Assembly (NCBI GenBank): GCA_011046055.1
Contig: DSBN01000293.1
Span: 1 to 6,906 of the forward strand
Origin: Sediminispirochaeta sp.
GTDB lineage: Bacteria; Spirochaetota; Spirochaetia; DSM-16054; Sediminispirochaetaceae
Direction: 5' to 3'
DNA length: 6,906 bases
Below the pieces are notes generated by a model. It worked only from the letters and a program-made list of their open reading frames with translations. It made no database searches and was not told the DNA's origin. Position 1 is the first letter of the stretch. Every line of letters begins with the position of its first letter. Made by a program: the position numbers and the translations under genes. Shown in pieces: positions 1 through 6,887 of the stretch.

Positions 1-20
1 AATCATTGCTATGCAAATGA

Positions 21-69
21 AGCAAATTCTCAATTTGGAAGTCTAATGACTTCCAAATTGAGAATTGCT
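21..69. repeat. Near-perfect long palindrome spanning the HEAT gene start
   Basis: The left arm (21-43) and right arm (48-69) are reverse complements apart from one extra A/T in a homopolymer, around a 4-nt centre TAAT. The ATG of the HEAT gene (46-48) lies at the junction of centre and right arm, and the only possible ribosome site (GGAAG, 37-41) is in the left arm. As RNA it would form a ~22-bp hairpin hiding both. No U-run follows on either strand, so it is not an intrinsic terminator. A closely related half-site recurs at 6888-6906. Confidence 0.85.
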
Positions 70-1440
70 CATAACTCCTACTTTCCGTTGATAATCTTGT
101 TCTTGCTTCTGTTTTGCTGGCCGACGGCGTTCCTCGTCGGCCAGACGGAGGAAGAAGAATCGGAGGAGAAGCTTGAACGCTTGGAAGAGACCCGCCGCCA
201 GACAATTCTCTATGGCATAGACTCCCAGGTGGAGGAGCTGATCAAAGAGTTGAAGGAAGAGCAAAACGACGGCTTCAACGATGCCTTGGTCGAACTATTT
301 CAGAACAGCAATAACGAAAATCTTCGTCGAAGGGTGCTCGATTTTTTTCTCACTCTGGAGGACGATCGTTTACGGAAATCGGCTCAGAGTATGCTTGAGC
401 GCTGGGAAGAGTACGGTGCGAATACCGTGAGTGAACTGATACGCTACTTGGAGAATTTTCAGAACGAAGAGATCACCGAGCTGTTCTTTGAGATCCTCGA
501 CGAGCCGAACAGCAGTATCGCCTCCAGAGCACTGCGGGCTATTGGAAAGGCGAAAACGGCACGCCTGGAGTACAGCCAAAGGCTCTTGGACTACAAGGAT
601 GATGAAAATTTTCGTCCCCAGCTGGAGGGAGAACTCATCGCCGCATTGGGCGCCCTAGAATCTCCTGAGGCGGTTGAATACGTGGCCGATATCGCTCTGG
701 ACGAAGACCGGGAGAGCTCTCTCCGATGGCGCGCCTGTCAGGCGCTGGGTGATATAGGAGGGGAGGACGCCTTCAAGGCGGTGAGGGAGCTGCTCAACTC
801 CGACGACACCTACCTCAGAGCTTACGCGGTAGGCGCCCTGGCCGGTTTTGAGAACCAGGATGTAGTGGATGTATTGATCGATGCGCTACGCGACGGTTTC
901 TGGAGGGTTCGGGTACAGGCTGCCCGTGCGCTGGGTGAGTTGCAGGCTCGAGAGGCAGTGGAGATACTCGAATACAAGGCCCGGCAAGACCCGGATGTAA
1001 GAAACGTACGTCTGGCCGCGGTAAAGGCACTCGGTGCAATGGATCAGCCAGAGGCCTACGAAATTCTGCGGGATTTACTGGGCGACGAAAAAGCTAACCC
1101 TCTGTTGCGGCAAGAAGCGGCAAGATTGCTGGTGGAGAACGATCTCAGTGAAAGCCTCGATGATATCACCAAGTTGATCGAACGGGAGTGGGACAAAGAA
1201 AAGCCGATCATGTTGGACTATCTGTGCAAGCAGCTCTCCACCACCAGAGACAAGAGTCTGTCCGACCTGTACCGCAAAATGCTCAGCCACCCCAAGCTCA
1301 TTAACCTCCACCTCTACGGTCTTCGCGGTATCCGATTGAACGGGCTTAGCGGTTTGAAAGAGGATGTGGAAAAACTCACCGATAAGAAGTACGCCCGTTC
1401 CGTCAGACAGCTGGCTCAATCCGTGTTGGAACAGCTCTGA
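46..1440 (+). CDS. Exported HEAT-repeat protein
   Basis: A 464-residue protein. It opens with a short basic segment and a strongly hydrophobic stretch (about residues 14-31, PLIILFLLLFCWPTAFLVG), read here as a signal peptide or membrane anchor. A very acidic segment follows (TEEEESEEKLERLEE). Residues ~190-380 hold about six helical HEAT/PBS-lyase-like repeats; the clearest are WRACQALGDIGGEDAFKAV (228-246), VRVQAARALGELQAREAVE (288-306) and VRLAAVKALGAMDQPEAYE (321-339). The first ~190 and last ~85 residues look helical but more divergent. HEAT arrays are protein-binding scaffolds, so a structural or adaptor role in the periplasm or at the inner membrane is inferred; no enzyme motif is visible. 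Cys24 is not in a normal lipobox, so I do not call a lipoprotein. The ATG at 46 is the first usable start in this frame, which is open to the left edge without an upstream ATG, GTG or TTG. A weak GGAAG lies 4 nt upstream inside the palindrome. The gene converges on the VWA gene. Confidence 0.87.
   Translation: MTSKLRIAHNSYFPLIILFLLLFCWPTAFLVGQTEEEESEEKLERLEETRRQTILYGIDSQVEELIKELKEEQNDGFNDALVELFQNSNNENLRRRVLDFFLTLEDDRLRKSAQSMLERWEEYGANTVSELIRYLENFQNEEITELFFEILDEPNSSIASRALRAIGKAKTARLEYSQRLLDYKDDENFRPQLEGELIAALGALESPEAVEYVADIALDEDRESSLRWRACQALGDIGGEDAFKAVRELLNSDDTYLRAYAVGALAGFENQDVVDVLIDALRDGFWRVRVQAARALGELQAREAVEILEYKARQDPDVRNVRLAAVKALGAMDQPEAYEILRDLLGDEKANPLLRQEAARLLVENDLSESLDDITKLIEREWDKEKPIMLDYLCKQLSTTRDKSLSDLYRKMLSHPKLINLHLYGLRGIRLNGLSGLKEDVEKLTDKKYARSVRQLAQSVLEQL
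117..144. repeat. Perfect 10-bp GC-rich inverted repeat in the HEAT signal-peptide codons
   Basis: CTGGCCGACG (117-126) and CGTCGGCCAG (135-144) are exact reverse complements around an 8-nt loop. The hairpin overlaps the codons for the end of the hydrophobic segment (about residues 25-33). No T-tract follows on either strand, so I do not call a terminator. Confidence 0.75.
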
Positions 1441-1457
1441 ACAATGGAGCCTCACAT

Positions 1458-3203
1458 TTATATATCCGGGTCCGGTTTTCCCGGAGAGTCGGTCATATGT
1501 AGAAGCCGATTCAGGCGGTCCAGGGGACTGCGCCATCTATGAAAGAGCAGGGAAGTGGAAAATCCTGAATCCGGAGAAACAACCCGAATAGTTCTTCCTA
1601 GACAGTTTTCTATTGGCTTTTTTAATTCCGGAAAATATTCGGGCTGTTCCGGGGTGAAGAGGTAGGATTCGTCGCGACGACGAATGCTGGCGATTACTCC
1701 CTCCACGTCTACCGAACGAATTTCAAAATCCGCAACTCCCGCTTGCCCGATGGAATAGCTCGTCTCTTTATCGAACCATTTCATGTTTCTCCCCAGACGG
1801 TTCCACTGAAAATCAACCTTCATTTCGATGGCATCCTGTCCCGGCTGGCCCTTCAAAGGCTCGGTATTCCGCTGGTGAGTTGGTTTCGGCGCCGAAGAAT
1901 CTTTGGCGAGGGTCAGACCATAGCTCCCCCCCTCTCTCCTTTCACGACGGTGGGCGGCAAAGGCGGCCAGGGTCGAGGCGCTCTTGCCCCCCTCTCCGGT
2001 ACTCCCTTTCGCTGCGGCTTTCGGTTCTTCCTTTTTCCGGTTTGTAGCTGTCTTGGTGGCGGCGTGAATATCCGCGCTCTGACGTTCGCCGTAGGCTAGC
2101 TCTCTCTCACCTCGCCGTTTTTTGGCCTCTCCTAGAATGTCCGTCGAAAGCCCCCGTTGACCCAGGTCCATAGATCTCGGTGTCTCGGATTCTCTCTGAC
2201 TCAAGCTCAAGCCGGAGGAGGATTCTCGGTCGGCGACGCTTGAAGCGGTTGCCGAATATTCGCCAGAGGAGAAAAGCCGGCGAACCAATAGAAAGATAAG
2301 CACAAAAAGAAGTAGAAACAGAATCAGGTAGAGTGCAGTGCGCTTATCAAAAAAAGAGCCCCTTGATCCTTGCTCTGAAGTTTCTTCCTCGTTCCGGCCA
2401 GATCGCATCTCATTGGAAGCCTCGTCGTCATCATCGTCAGCCGCTGGTCCAGTTGAGATTATTGCGAGTTCGTCGTTAGACTCTCCTTTGACCAGGGCAT
2501 CGGCGAAGTTCTCTCTGGACGTCTGGTCGAACACGCTTAACTCGATCCTCAGTTGTTCGCCGAGATAGGCAAGAAGACCAGTTTGGAAGAAAGCGTCTTC
2601 TTGCGGTTCCGAGGCCGGTAAAGTGACAATATTTGTATTCCAACCGTTTCTTTTAATATAAGAGGCTATAGCCTCGATTCTGGAGAGGTTTTCTTCTCTG
2701 TCCAGGTAGTCGCTGGAAGAGGCGGGCTGGTGTATGTCGTCGGAGAAAATGAGAATTTGTTTTCTGCTCTGCAACGGCAGGTCACCTATATAGTCGACCA
2801 AATATCTCAAAGCAGAGATGATATCCGTCCCCTCTTCTAAAGGAGGGAGGAGCATCACTCGTGCCAGCACATCCTCTATGCTTTTCTTATCTCTCAAAGT
2901 GACGCTCTGTTCTAACTCCGCTTCGTCAGCGAAACTAATCAAATGAAAACGATCCTGAAAATCCAGTTCAGACTTGAGTATCTCACTAACCAAAAGCTCG
3001 ACACCGTTGCCGGACTGTCGAAACATGCTTTTGGAACTATCCATTAAAAAGATATAATCCTGGTTTTTTTGGGCAGAGGCGAAAGACGGTGCCAGGAGTA
3101 AAAAGAGCCCCAGGAGAAGAAAGCGTCCCCTGGGGTTATTAGAAGCACAATTAAAATTCCGCTGCTTCGATTTTTTTGATTGTGTAGTGGTACGACCTTT
3201 CAT
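1458..3203 (-). CDS. Membrane-anchored VWA-domain protein with FHA-like C-terminus
   Basis: A 581-residue protein from the chosen ATG at 3203. Order: a long basic n-region (1-27), a hydrophobic core FLLLGLFLLLAPSF with likely cleavage after ASA (44), then a VWA domain (~48-222). The metal-binding (MIDAS) residues are intact: DSSKS (D55, S57, S59), T126 in EEGTDI, and D155 in IFSDD. An acidic, Ser-rich spacer with five Asp in a row leads to one membrane span (~290-308, LYLILFLLLFVLIFLLV) followed by RR, so the VWA domain should be periplasmic and the rest cytoplasmic. A charged low-complexity linker (~315-459) ends in a ~100-residue domain with an FHA-like start (YSIGQAGVADFEI, 483-495). It lacks the Arg and the SxxH motif of phosphothreonine binders. 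VWA domains bind protein partners through the metal; the partner is unknown. It is third in the operon and overlaps greA by 53 bp. An ATG at 3221 with a better ribosome site (GAGGG, 5 nt away) is the alternative start. Confidence 0.88.
   Translation of the reverse strand: MKGRTTTQSKKSKQRNFNCASNNPRGRFLLLGLFLLLAPSFASAQKNQDYIFLMDSSKSMFRQSGNGVELLVSEILKSELDFQDRFHLISFADEAELEQSVTLRDKKSIEDVLARVMLLPPLEEGTDIISALRYLVDYIGDLPLQSRKQILIFSDDIHQPASSSDYLDREENLSRIEAIASYIKRNGWNTNIVTLPASEPQEDAFFQTGLLAYLGEQLRIELSVFDQTSRENFADALVKGESNDELAIISTGPAADDDDDEASNEMRSGRNEEETSEQGSRGSFFDKRTALYLILFLLLFVLIFLLVRRLFSSGEYSATASSVADRESSSGLSLSQRESETPRSMDLGQRGLSTDILGEAKKRRGERELAYGERQSADIHAATKTATNRKKEEPKAAAKGSTGEGGKSASTLAAFAAHRRERREGGSYGLTLAKDSSAPKPTHQRNTEPLKGQPGQDAIEMKVDFQWNRLGRNMKWFDKETSYSIGQAGVADFEIRSVDVEGVIASIRRRDESYLFTPEQPEYFPELKKPIENCLGRTIRVVSPDSGFSTSLLFHRWRSPLDRLNRLLHMTDSPGKPDPDI
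3099..3135 (-). terminator. Terminator-like hairpin after greA, inside the VWA signal-peptide codons
   Basis: On the minus strand, CCCCAGGGG (3135-3127) pairs with CTCCTGGGG (3116-3108) in a 9-bp stem with one G-U pair. The loop is 10 nt, and the tail CTCTTTTTA (3107-3099) contains five U. The stem begins 15 nt past the greA stop codon. It has the form of an intrinsic terminator for greA, yet it lies within the open frame of the VWA gene (residues ~22-34). It may therefore act as a partial terminator or attenuator that lowers VWA relative to greA. Strength is unknown. Confidence 0.5.
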
Positions 3204-5841
3204 TAATCTCGAATTTAACATCTTCACCCTCTTTGTGGTTCCAAAGTTTACTCCCAAATGGGGATAAATAGGAAATTACGTTCTTATCCGGGTTGGACTC
3301 CCAGGGCCCGAAGAATTGATACAGCTCTTCCTCTTCAGTATTGTGATTGAGGAGAATCACCTGGGTGCCAAAAGAGACTTTGGAAGGATCCACATCCTTT
3401 TTCTCGAAGATTCCAGCCCGTTCGAGGTCCTCTTTGATTTTTGAGGCTTGGAGGTTGAGCATCTCCAGCTTCTCTTTGCCGGCCTTGTATTCGGCATTCT
3501 CCTTGAGGTCGCCCAGTTCTCGTGCTTCACCGATCTCTTTTGAAGTCGCCGGAATCTCCACATCCAAAATATTTTTGAGCTGTCGGTTTTTCTCATCGTA
3601 CATCTTTCTGGTTACAATGAGTCCTCTGGAGACGGTCTCTTTTTCCTCTTCACCGTAGAACTTGAAGTCCGGGAATCTCTCCATGATTTTGTGCTTCAAC
3701 TCAATTCTGATTTTTGAATCGAGTTGATCCACATCGTCTACCAAGGTAAAGAGCCGGTTGATGGAATCGGGGTCGGTACTCATCAGATACTCTTCGAGCT
3801 TACCCTCCTGGAACAGAAAAGTCTGGATAAGCTTATTCAGACGGCGGTTGGTGGTCACATCGCGTTTATTGTCGATCTCCCTAAAGGTGATATCCAACAG
3901 GTGTACCATACCGATGAGCACCTTCTCGTAGCTTAGGTCGTACCTATCTTGCCAGTCGCTTTGACTCAAAATCCGCGCACTGTAGATGAAGGCCTCGCGT
4001 TTTTCCTTGTACTGGTCGAGCAGGCCGGTGAAGAGCTCTTTGAGCATCTGCTTGTGGTCTTTGGCATTCAGGGTATCAATAATGTATCGGGAGAGGTAGT
4101 GGGGGAAGAGCCTCACGTAGAGCTGCGGCCAATCGGTCCTGGCCCGGCGAAGACGTTCTAAGAAGTCCTTCTTCAACTCATTGTCATCGAGATTTTGAAA
4201 AATCGTTTCTATGTCACGTACCTCAATCTCACCGACAAGATCCTTGAAGCCGATATCCAGCCCGGGGTTGAGAAAGGGGAAGTCCCTGACTATCTTGTTG
4301 ACCAAAAGATAAGAGGCTACCACCTGTTCGTTGATCTGGTTGTAGGATTTGACAAAACCGGTGAAGTAGTCGAACATCTCCACAAAATAGTCCGACTCGG
4401 GGTCCTGATTGTGCTTGAGAAACTCTCTCATTACCTTGAGACGACCAAAAAAGCTCTTTTCCGCGCGAAAACGGTTGTAAGTTTTTTCCTCAAAACTGAT
4501 AGGCGTGTCCCTGACCACGTAATGGTCGACTTTTTCGGGCAGGTTTCCGAAAGAGGGATCCGTCTTGAGTATTTTGCGCGCCTCGGAACTCCAACTCGTC
4601 CACTCGCCGGCGGTCAAGACGCTGGGTACCAGCTCGGCTTTGACCTGCTTCATGTTTGCCGTGTTGTCATAGCTTTTGATGATTGTTTTCAAAGCCCACT
4701 GAGGATCCGCCTTGACCTTCTCCTTGAGCTTCTCCTGCGGCCACACGGCTTTCAACACCCAGATATGGTCTTTGGCCAGACTTCCCAAAGCGTTGACGGC
4801 CATTTTCAGACTCATGGTGTGCCCCCGCTTTCGGGTAAAATCCACTACGATTGAGTTGTCTTTGATACTCCGAATACGACCGATTCCCCAGGTTTTGTGG
4901 TGAACAAAGTTACCCTCATCGAAAGAGATGTGTTTTTCAAAATCCTCTATCGCCTCATGGATGTTGCGCCAGCTCTGGTTCAAGTTGGATAGCTTGATGT
5001 ACTCATCCAGCTGACTATGATTGGCGTGTTTTTGCCGATAGCATTCGGAGATCTCCTTGCGCGCCCATTCGCTGCGGGGATCGTAGGTCAGAATACGCTT
5101 GAGAATATCGATGGCCTTGTCCCAATACTCCTCGCCTCGGTACTTCTGATAGAGCTCTTCCAGGAGTTGAGCCGACCGCTCGGCGTTGATGGTCCGTTCG
5201 ACTTTTTTCTCGACATGAAAGAAGAGGTCCGTCTCTTCCGGGATATATTCGATCAGTTTTTGCCAGATGTCACGAATATTGCTAAAAAGCCTTTTGTTGA
5301 TATAGCGGTGGATCGCTTTTTTGTAGTATTCCACCGCTTCGGGGATATTACCCTCCTCCTCTTCCTTCTCCGCGAGGTGAAGAACGATATCCGCCTCTTC
5401 GAAATCTACCTTTATCAAGCGCTCCCAGATCTGGTATTTCTTTTTCGTCTCGTTTTCGTTGTCGTAGCACTTGGCCAAGGTGGAGAGCGCGACCTTGTTC
5501 TCCCCGAACTCGAGGATCCGCTGGCACAGGTATTCGACTACCTTCCACTTGTGGTTGTCCGCGAAAATCGATATCACCTGAACTAAATTCGAATCGTCCA
5601 CCATTTGCTGGTTCAGAGCAATAATACCGGTTATATAAAGGGCGATTATGCTGTTTCGGGTATGGTGCAAATGTTCTTCGCAGACCTCTCGAATCTCCAG
5701 CAGTTCCTCTTCCGATTCGGTAGAATCGATCACTTCGTCCAACTCTTTGAAATTCTGGATAGTATAACTATTCAGAGCCGCCCGGGTCCATTTCTCTTCG
5801 TTCAACAACTCTTTTATTCTATCTACCGTGGTTTCAGCCAT
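3151..5841 (-). CDS. greA: Spirochaete-type GreA with large N-terminal extension
   Basis: An 896-residue protein. The last ~158 residues are a complete GreA: an N-terminal coiled coil from about 739 (GLIVTRKMYDEK) with the hairpin tip ARELGDLKENAEYKAGKE, whose D778 and E781 correspond to the catalytic acidic pair of E. coli GreA, and an FKBP-like C-terminal domain from ~818 with the family motif SPFGSKLWNHKEGEDV. GreA enters the RNA polymerase secondary channel and stimulates cleavage of backtracked RNA. The preceding ~730 residues are helical, with TPR-like segments at ~120-265 (for example EEEEGNIPEAVEYYKKAI) and a small beta-rich segment at ~306-350. Borrelia and Treponema GreA proteins are also about 900 residues; the extension is a recognised but uncharacterised domain (COG1747, from memory). 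Ordinary GreA is ~160 residues. I chose ATG 5841 because GGAGAG lies 6 nt upstream. A TTG six codons earlier, overlapping the TPR stop, lacks a comparable site. The promoter is shared with the TPR gene. Confidence 0.96.
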   Translation of the reverse strand: MAETTVDRIKELLNEEKWTRAALNSYTIQNFKELDEVIDSTESEEELLEIREVCEEHLHHTRNSIIALYITGIIALNQQMVDDSNLVQVISIFADNHKWKVVEYLCQRILEFGENKVALSTLAKCYDNENETKKKYQIWERLIKVDFEEADIVLHLAEKEEEEGNIPEAVEYYKKAIHRYINKRLFSNIRDIWQKLIEYIPEETDLFFHVEKKVERTINAERSAQLLEELYQKYRGEEYWDKAIDILKRILTYDPRSEWARKEISECYRQKHANHSQLDEYIKLSNLNQSWRNIHEAIEDFEKHISFDEGNFVHHKTWGIGRIRSIKDNSIVVDFTRKRGHTMSLKMAVNALGSLAKDHIWVLKAVWPQEKLKEKVKADPQWALKTIIKSYDNTANMKQVKAELVPSVLTAGEWTSWSSEARKILKTDPSFGNLPEKVDHYVVRDTPISFEEKTYNRFRAEKSFFGRLKVMREFLKHNQDPESDYFVEMFDYFTGFVKSYNQINEQVVASYLLVNKIVRDFPFLNPGLDIGFKDLVGEIEVRDIETIFQNLDDNELKKDFLERLRRARTDWPQLYVRLFPHYLSRYIIDTLNAKDHKQMLKELFTGLLDQYKEKREAFIYSARILSQSDWQDRYDLSYEKVLIGMVHLLDITFREIDNKRDVTTNRRLNKLIQTFLFQEGKLEEYLMSTDPDSINRLFTLVDDVDQLDSKIRIELKHKIMERFPDFKFYGEEEKETVSRGLIVTRKMYDEKNRQLKNILDVEIPATSKEIGEARELGDLKENAEYKAGKEKLEMLNLQASKIKEDLERAGIFEKKDVDPSKVSFGTQVILLNHNTEEEELYQFFGPWESNPDKNVISYLSPFGSKLWNHKEGEDVKFEINERSYHYTIKKIEAAEF

Positions 5842-5847
5842 ACAATT

Positions 5848-5853
5848 CTCTCC
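5848..5853 (-). promoter_or_regulatory. Ribosome binding site of greA
   Basis: GGAGAG sits 6 nt upstream of the ATG at 5841, in the 14-bp gap after the TPR stop codon. It decides the greA start in favour of this ATG over the TTG at 5859, which overlaps the TPR stop as TTGA. The spacing suggests translational coupling with the TPR gene. Confidence 0.75.
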
Positions 5854-5855
5854 AC

Positions 5856-6806
5856 TCAATTAATGTACTGTTCATAGATATTCTCATCCGTACTTTTTAT
5901 TTTGTACAATATTTCTTCTACCCGTTCACGATTCTCGTGAGCGTTGACGTAGTGATCGATGAGCCAGAAGTAGCGGTTCAAGAGTCGTGGTACCAGGGTC
6001 TCCCACTCTGCCTCATCGGCATCTTCTTGAAGCCGTCTCTCCAGCGAATATATCGATTGTTTCAGCTTGCCGTACTCCAGGGGGCGCAACTCTCTTTTGA
6101 TATTAAAAACCCCCAGCAGCACACCGTAGACGGGTATCCATTCCCGCACCACCTGATCAGCATACCCGAAATCCCGTACTCTTGCAATAAGTCGTGTTAT
6201 CAGCTCGGATTCCAGGTATTCCAATCGGACCTTTGACGGATTGATGAAGAACGCCTCTCTGAAGAAGGCCTTCGCCGCCTTCGTCTCGTTGATCAAGGCG
6301 TATGAGTCGGCCATTTCAGCCAGAAACTCAGGATCTTCACGGCGCTTTCTCCCGGCATTTTCCAGGTACTCCAGGGCTTTCTCGAAGTCACCAATGGACT
6401 TGTAGCATCGTCCTATACGAAGAACCAGGTCGGCGTCGGGTTCCTCTTCGTGTTGAACAACCCGTTGGTAATGCACCAGAGCGCTTCCGAAAACCCAGTG
6501 TCGTAAACCGTGCAGCTCCCGTTCTATCGGGGTGTCGATGCGGCGGAGGAAATCCTTGAAAACCGACCACTGAGCCAACAGGTACTCGCCCTTTTCAAAA
6601 TCGTCGCCAAACCCGTTGAGCCGAGGGAGTCGTTCCTTCCAAAACTTGCAGCACTTCAGGCCGGCCAGGACTTCGGCGTGCTCGAAGTCTATCTCCAAAG
6701 CCTTTTCGAGTTCTTCTTCGGCTTCGGTGAAAAGCCCCTCGCTGATCCGCCCCTGTACTTGGTTTAGTATCTGATCAATTTGGTGTTCTATTGTGATTTC
6801 GTCCAT
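5856..6806 (-). CDS. Cytoplasmic TPR-repeat protein, first gene of the greA operon
   Basis: A 316-residue protein with no signal peptide or membrane span. TPR-like helix pairs are visible at ~22-52 (EGLFTEAEEELEKALEIDFE), 125-157 (LVLRIGRCYKSIGDFEKALE) and 160-192 (LAEMADSYALINETKAAKAF). The C-terminal ~120 residues are helical without a recognisable repeat. TPR arrays mediate protein-protein contact; no catalytic motif is seen. The gene ends 14 bp before the greA ATG and shares its promoter. Because GreA here also carries TPR-like repeats in its N-terminal extension, a physical or regulatory partnership is plausible, but this is inference. The ATG at 6806 is the only good start near the promoter, but it is not preceded by a well-spaced ribosome site: AAGGAG lies 21 nt upstream. 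I do not recognise a named family. Confidence 0.9.
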   Translation of the reverse strand: MDEITIEHQIDQILNQVQGRISEGLFTEAEEELEKALEIDFEHAEVLAGLKCCKFWKERLPRLNGFGDDFEKGEYLLAQWSVFKDFLRRIDTPIERELHGLRHWVFGSALVHYQRVVQHEEEPDADLVLRIGRCYKSIGDFEKALEYLENAGRKRREDPEFLAEMADSYALINETKAAKAFFREAFFINPSKVRLEYLESELITRLIARVRDFGYADQVVREWIPVYGVLLGVFNIKRELRPLEYGKLKQSIYSLERRLQEDADEAEWETLVPRLLNRYFWLIDHYVNAHENRERVEEILYKIKSTDENIYEQYIN

Positions 6807-6827
6807 ATTTGTCGGTATGTGCGTGTA

Positions 6828-6833
6828 CTCCTT
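6828..6833 (-). promoter_or_regulatory. Displaced Shine-Dalgarno-like AAGGAG
   Basis: AAGGAG lies only a base or two after the predicted transcription start and 21 nt before the ATG of the TPR gene, too far for normal pairing-assisted initiation. No ATG, GTG or TTG lies at the usual distance; only an ATA codon, 9 nt downstream and in frame, does. It may be incidental, or the leader may fold or be read unusually. Confidence 0.35.
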
Positions 6834-6841
6834 GTTTTTCT

Positions 6842-6869
6842 ATTATACCATGCCGAAAGTATTAGTCAA
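6842..6869 (-). promoter_or_regulatory. Sigma-70-type promoter of the TPR-greA-VWA operon
   Basis: On the minus strand, TTGACT (6869-6864) is separated by 16 nt from a perfect TATAAT (6847-6842). A TG one base upstream of the -10 makes it an extended -10 element. The start of transcription is expected near 6835, giving a leader of roughly 29 nt before the ATG at 6806. This is the only consensus-quality promoter I noticed ahead of the operon. Confidence 0.85.
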
Positions 6870-6887
6870 TTGAAGCCGTTCTTTGGC

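Noticed and set aside
21..69. Palindrome as an intrinsic terminator of an upstream gene
   Set aside because: AT-rich stem and no U-run after it on either strand.
1465..1485. TCCGGG...CCCGGA 6-bp hairpin near the convergent stops as a terminator
   Set aside because: Short stem inside VWA codons with no following T-tract on either strand.
1075..1536. 153-codon minus-strand frame overlapping both the HEAT and VWA 3' ends
   Set aside because: Antisense to the HEAT-repeat codons and in another frame from the VWA gene, with no domain.
3204..3257. Longer VWA start at 3257
   Set aside because: It would overlap greA by 107 bp and add residues before an already long signal-peptide n-region; no need for it.
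4195..4854. 219-codon plus-strand open frame
   Set aside because: It is fully antisense to greA, has no recognisable domain or ribosome site, and reads as a shadow of the greA codons.
5017..5586. 189-codon plus-strand open frame with hydrophobic stretches
   Set aside because: Antisense to the charged TPR-like part of greA; hydrophobic residues arise from complementing Glu/Lys codons.
5842..5859. TTG start for greA at 5859
   Set aside because: The downstream ATG at 5841 has a well-spaced GGAGAG; the TTG overlaps the TPR stop and has no comparable site.
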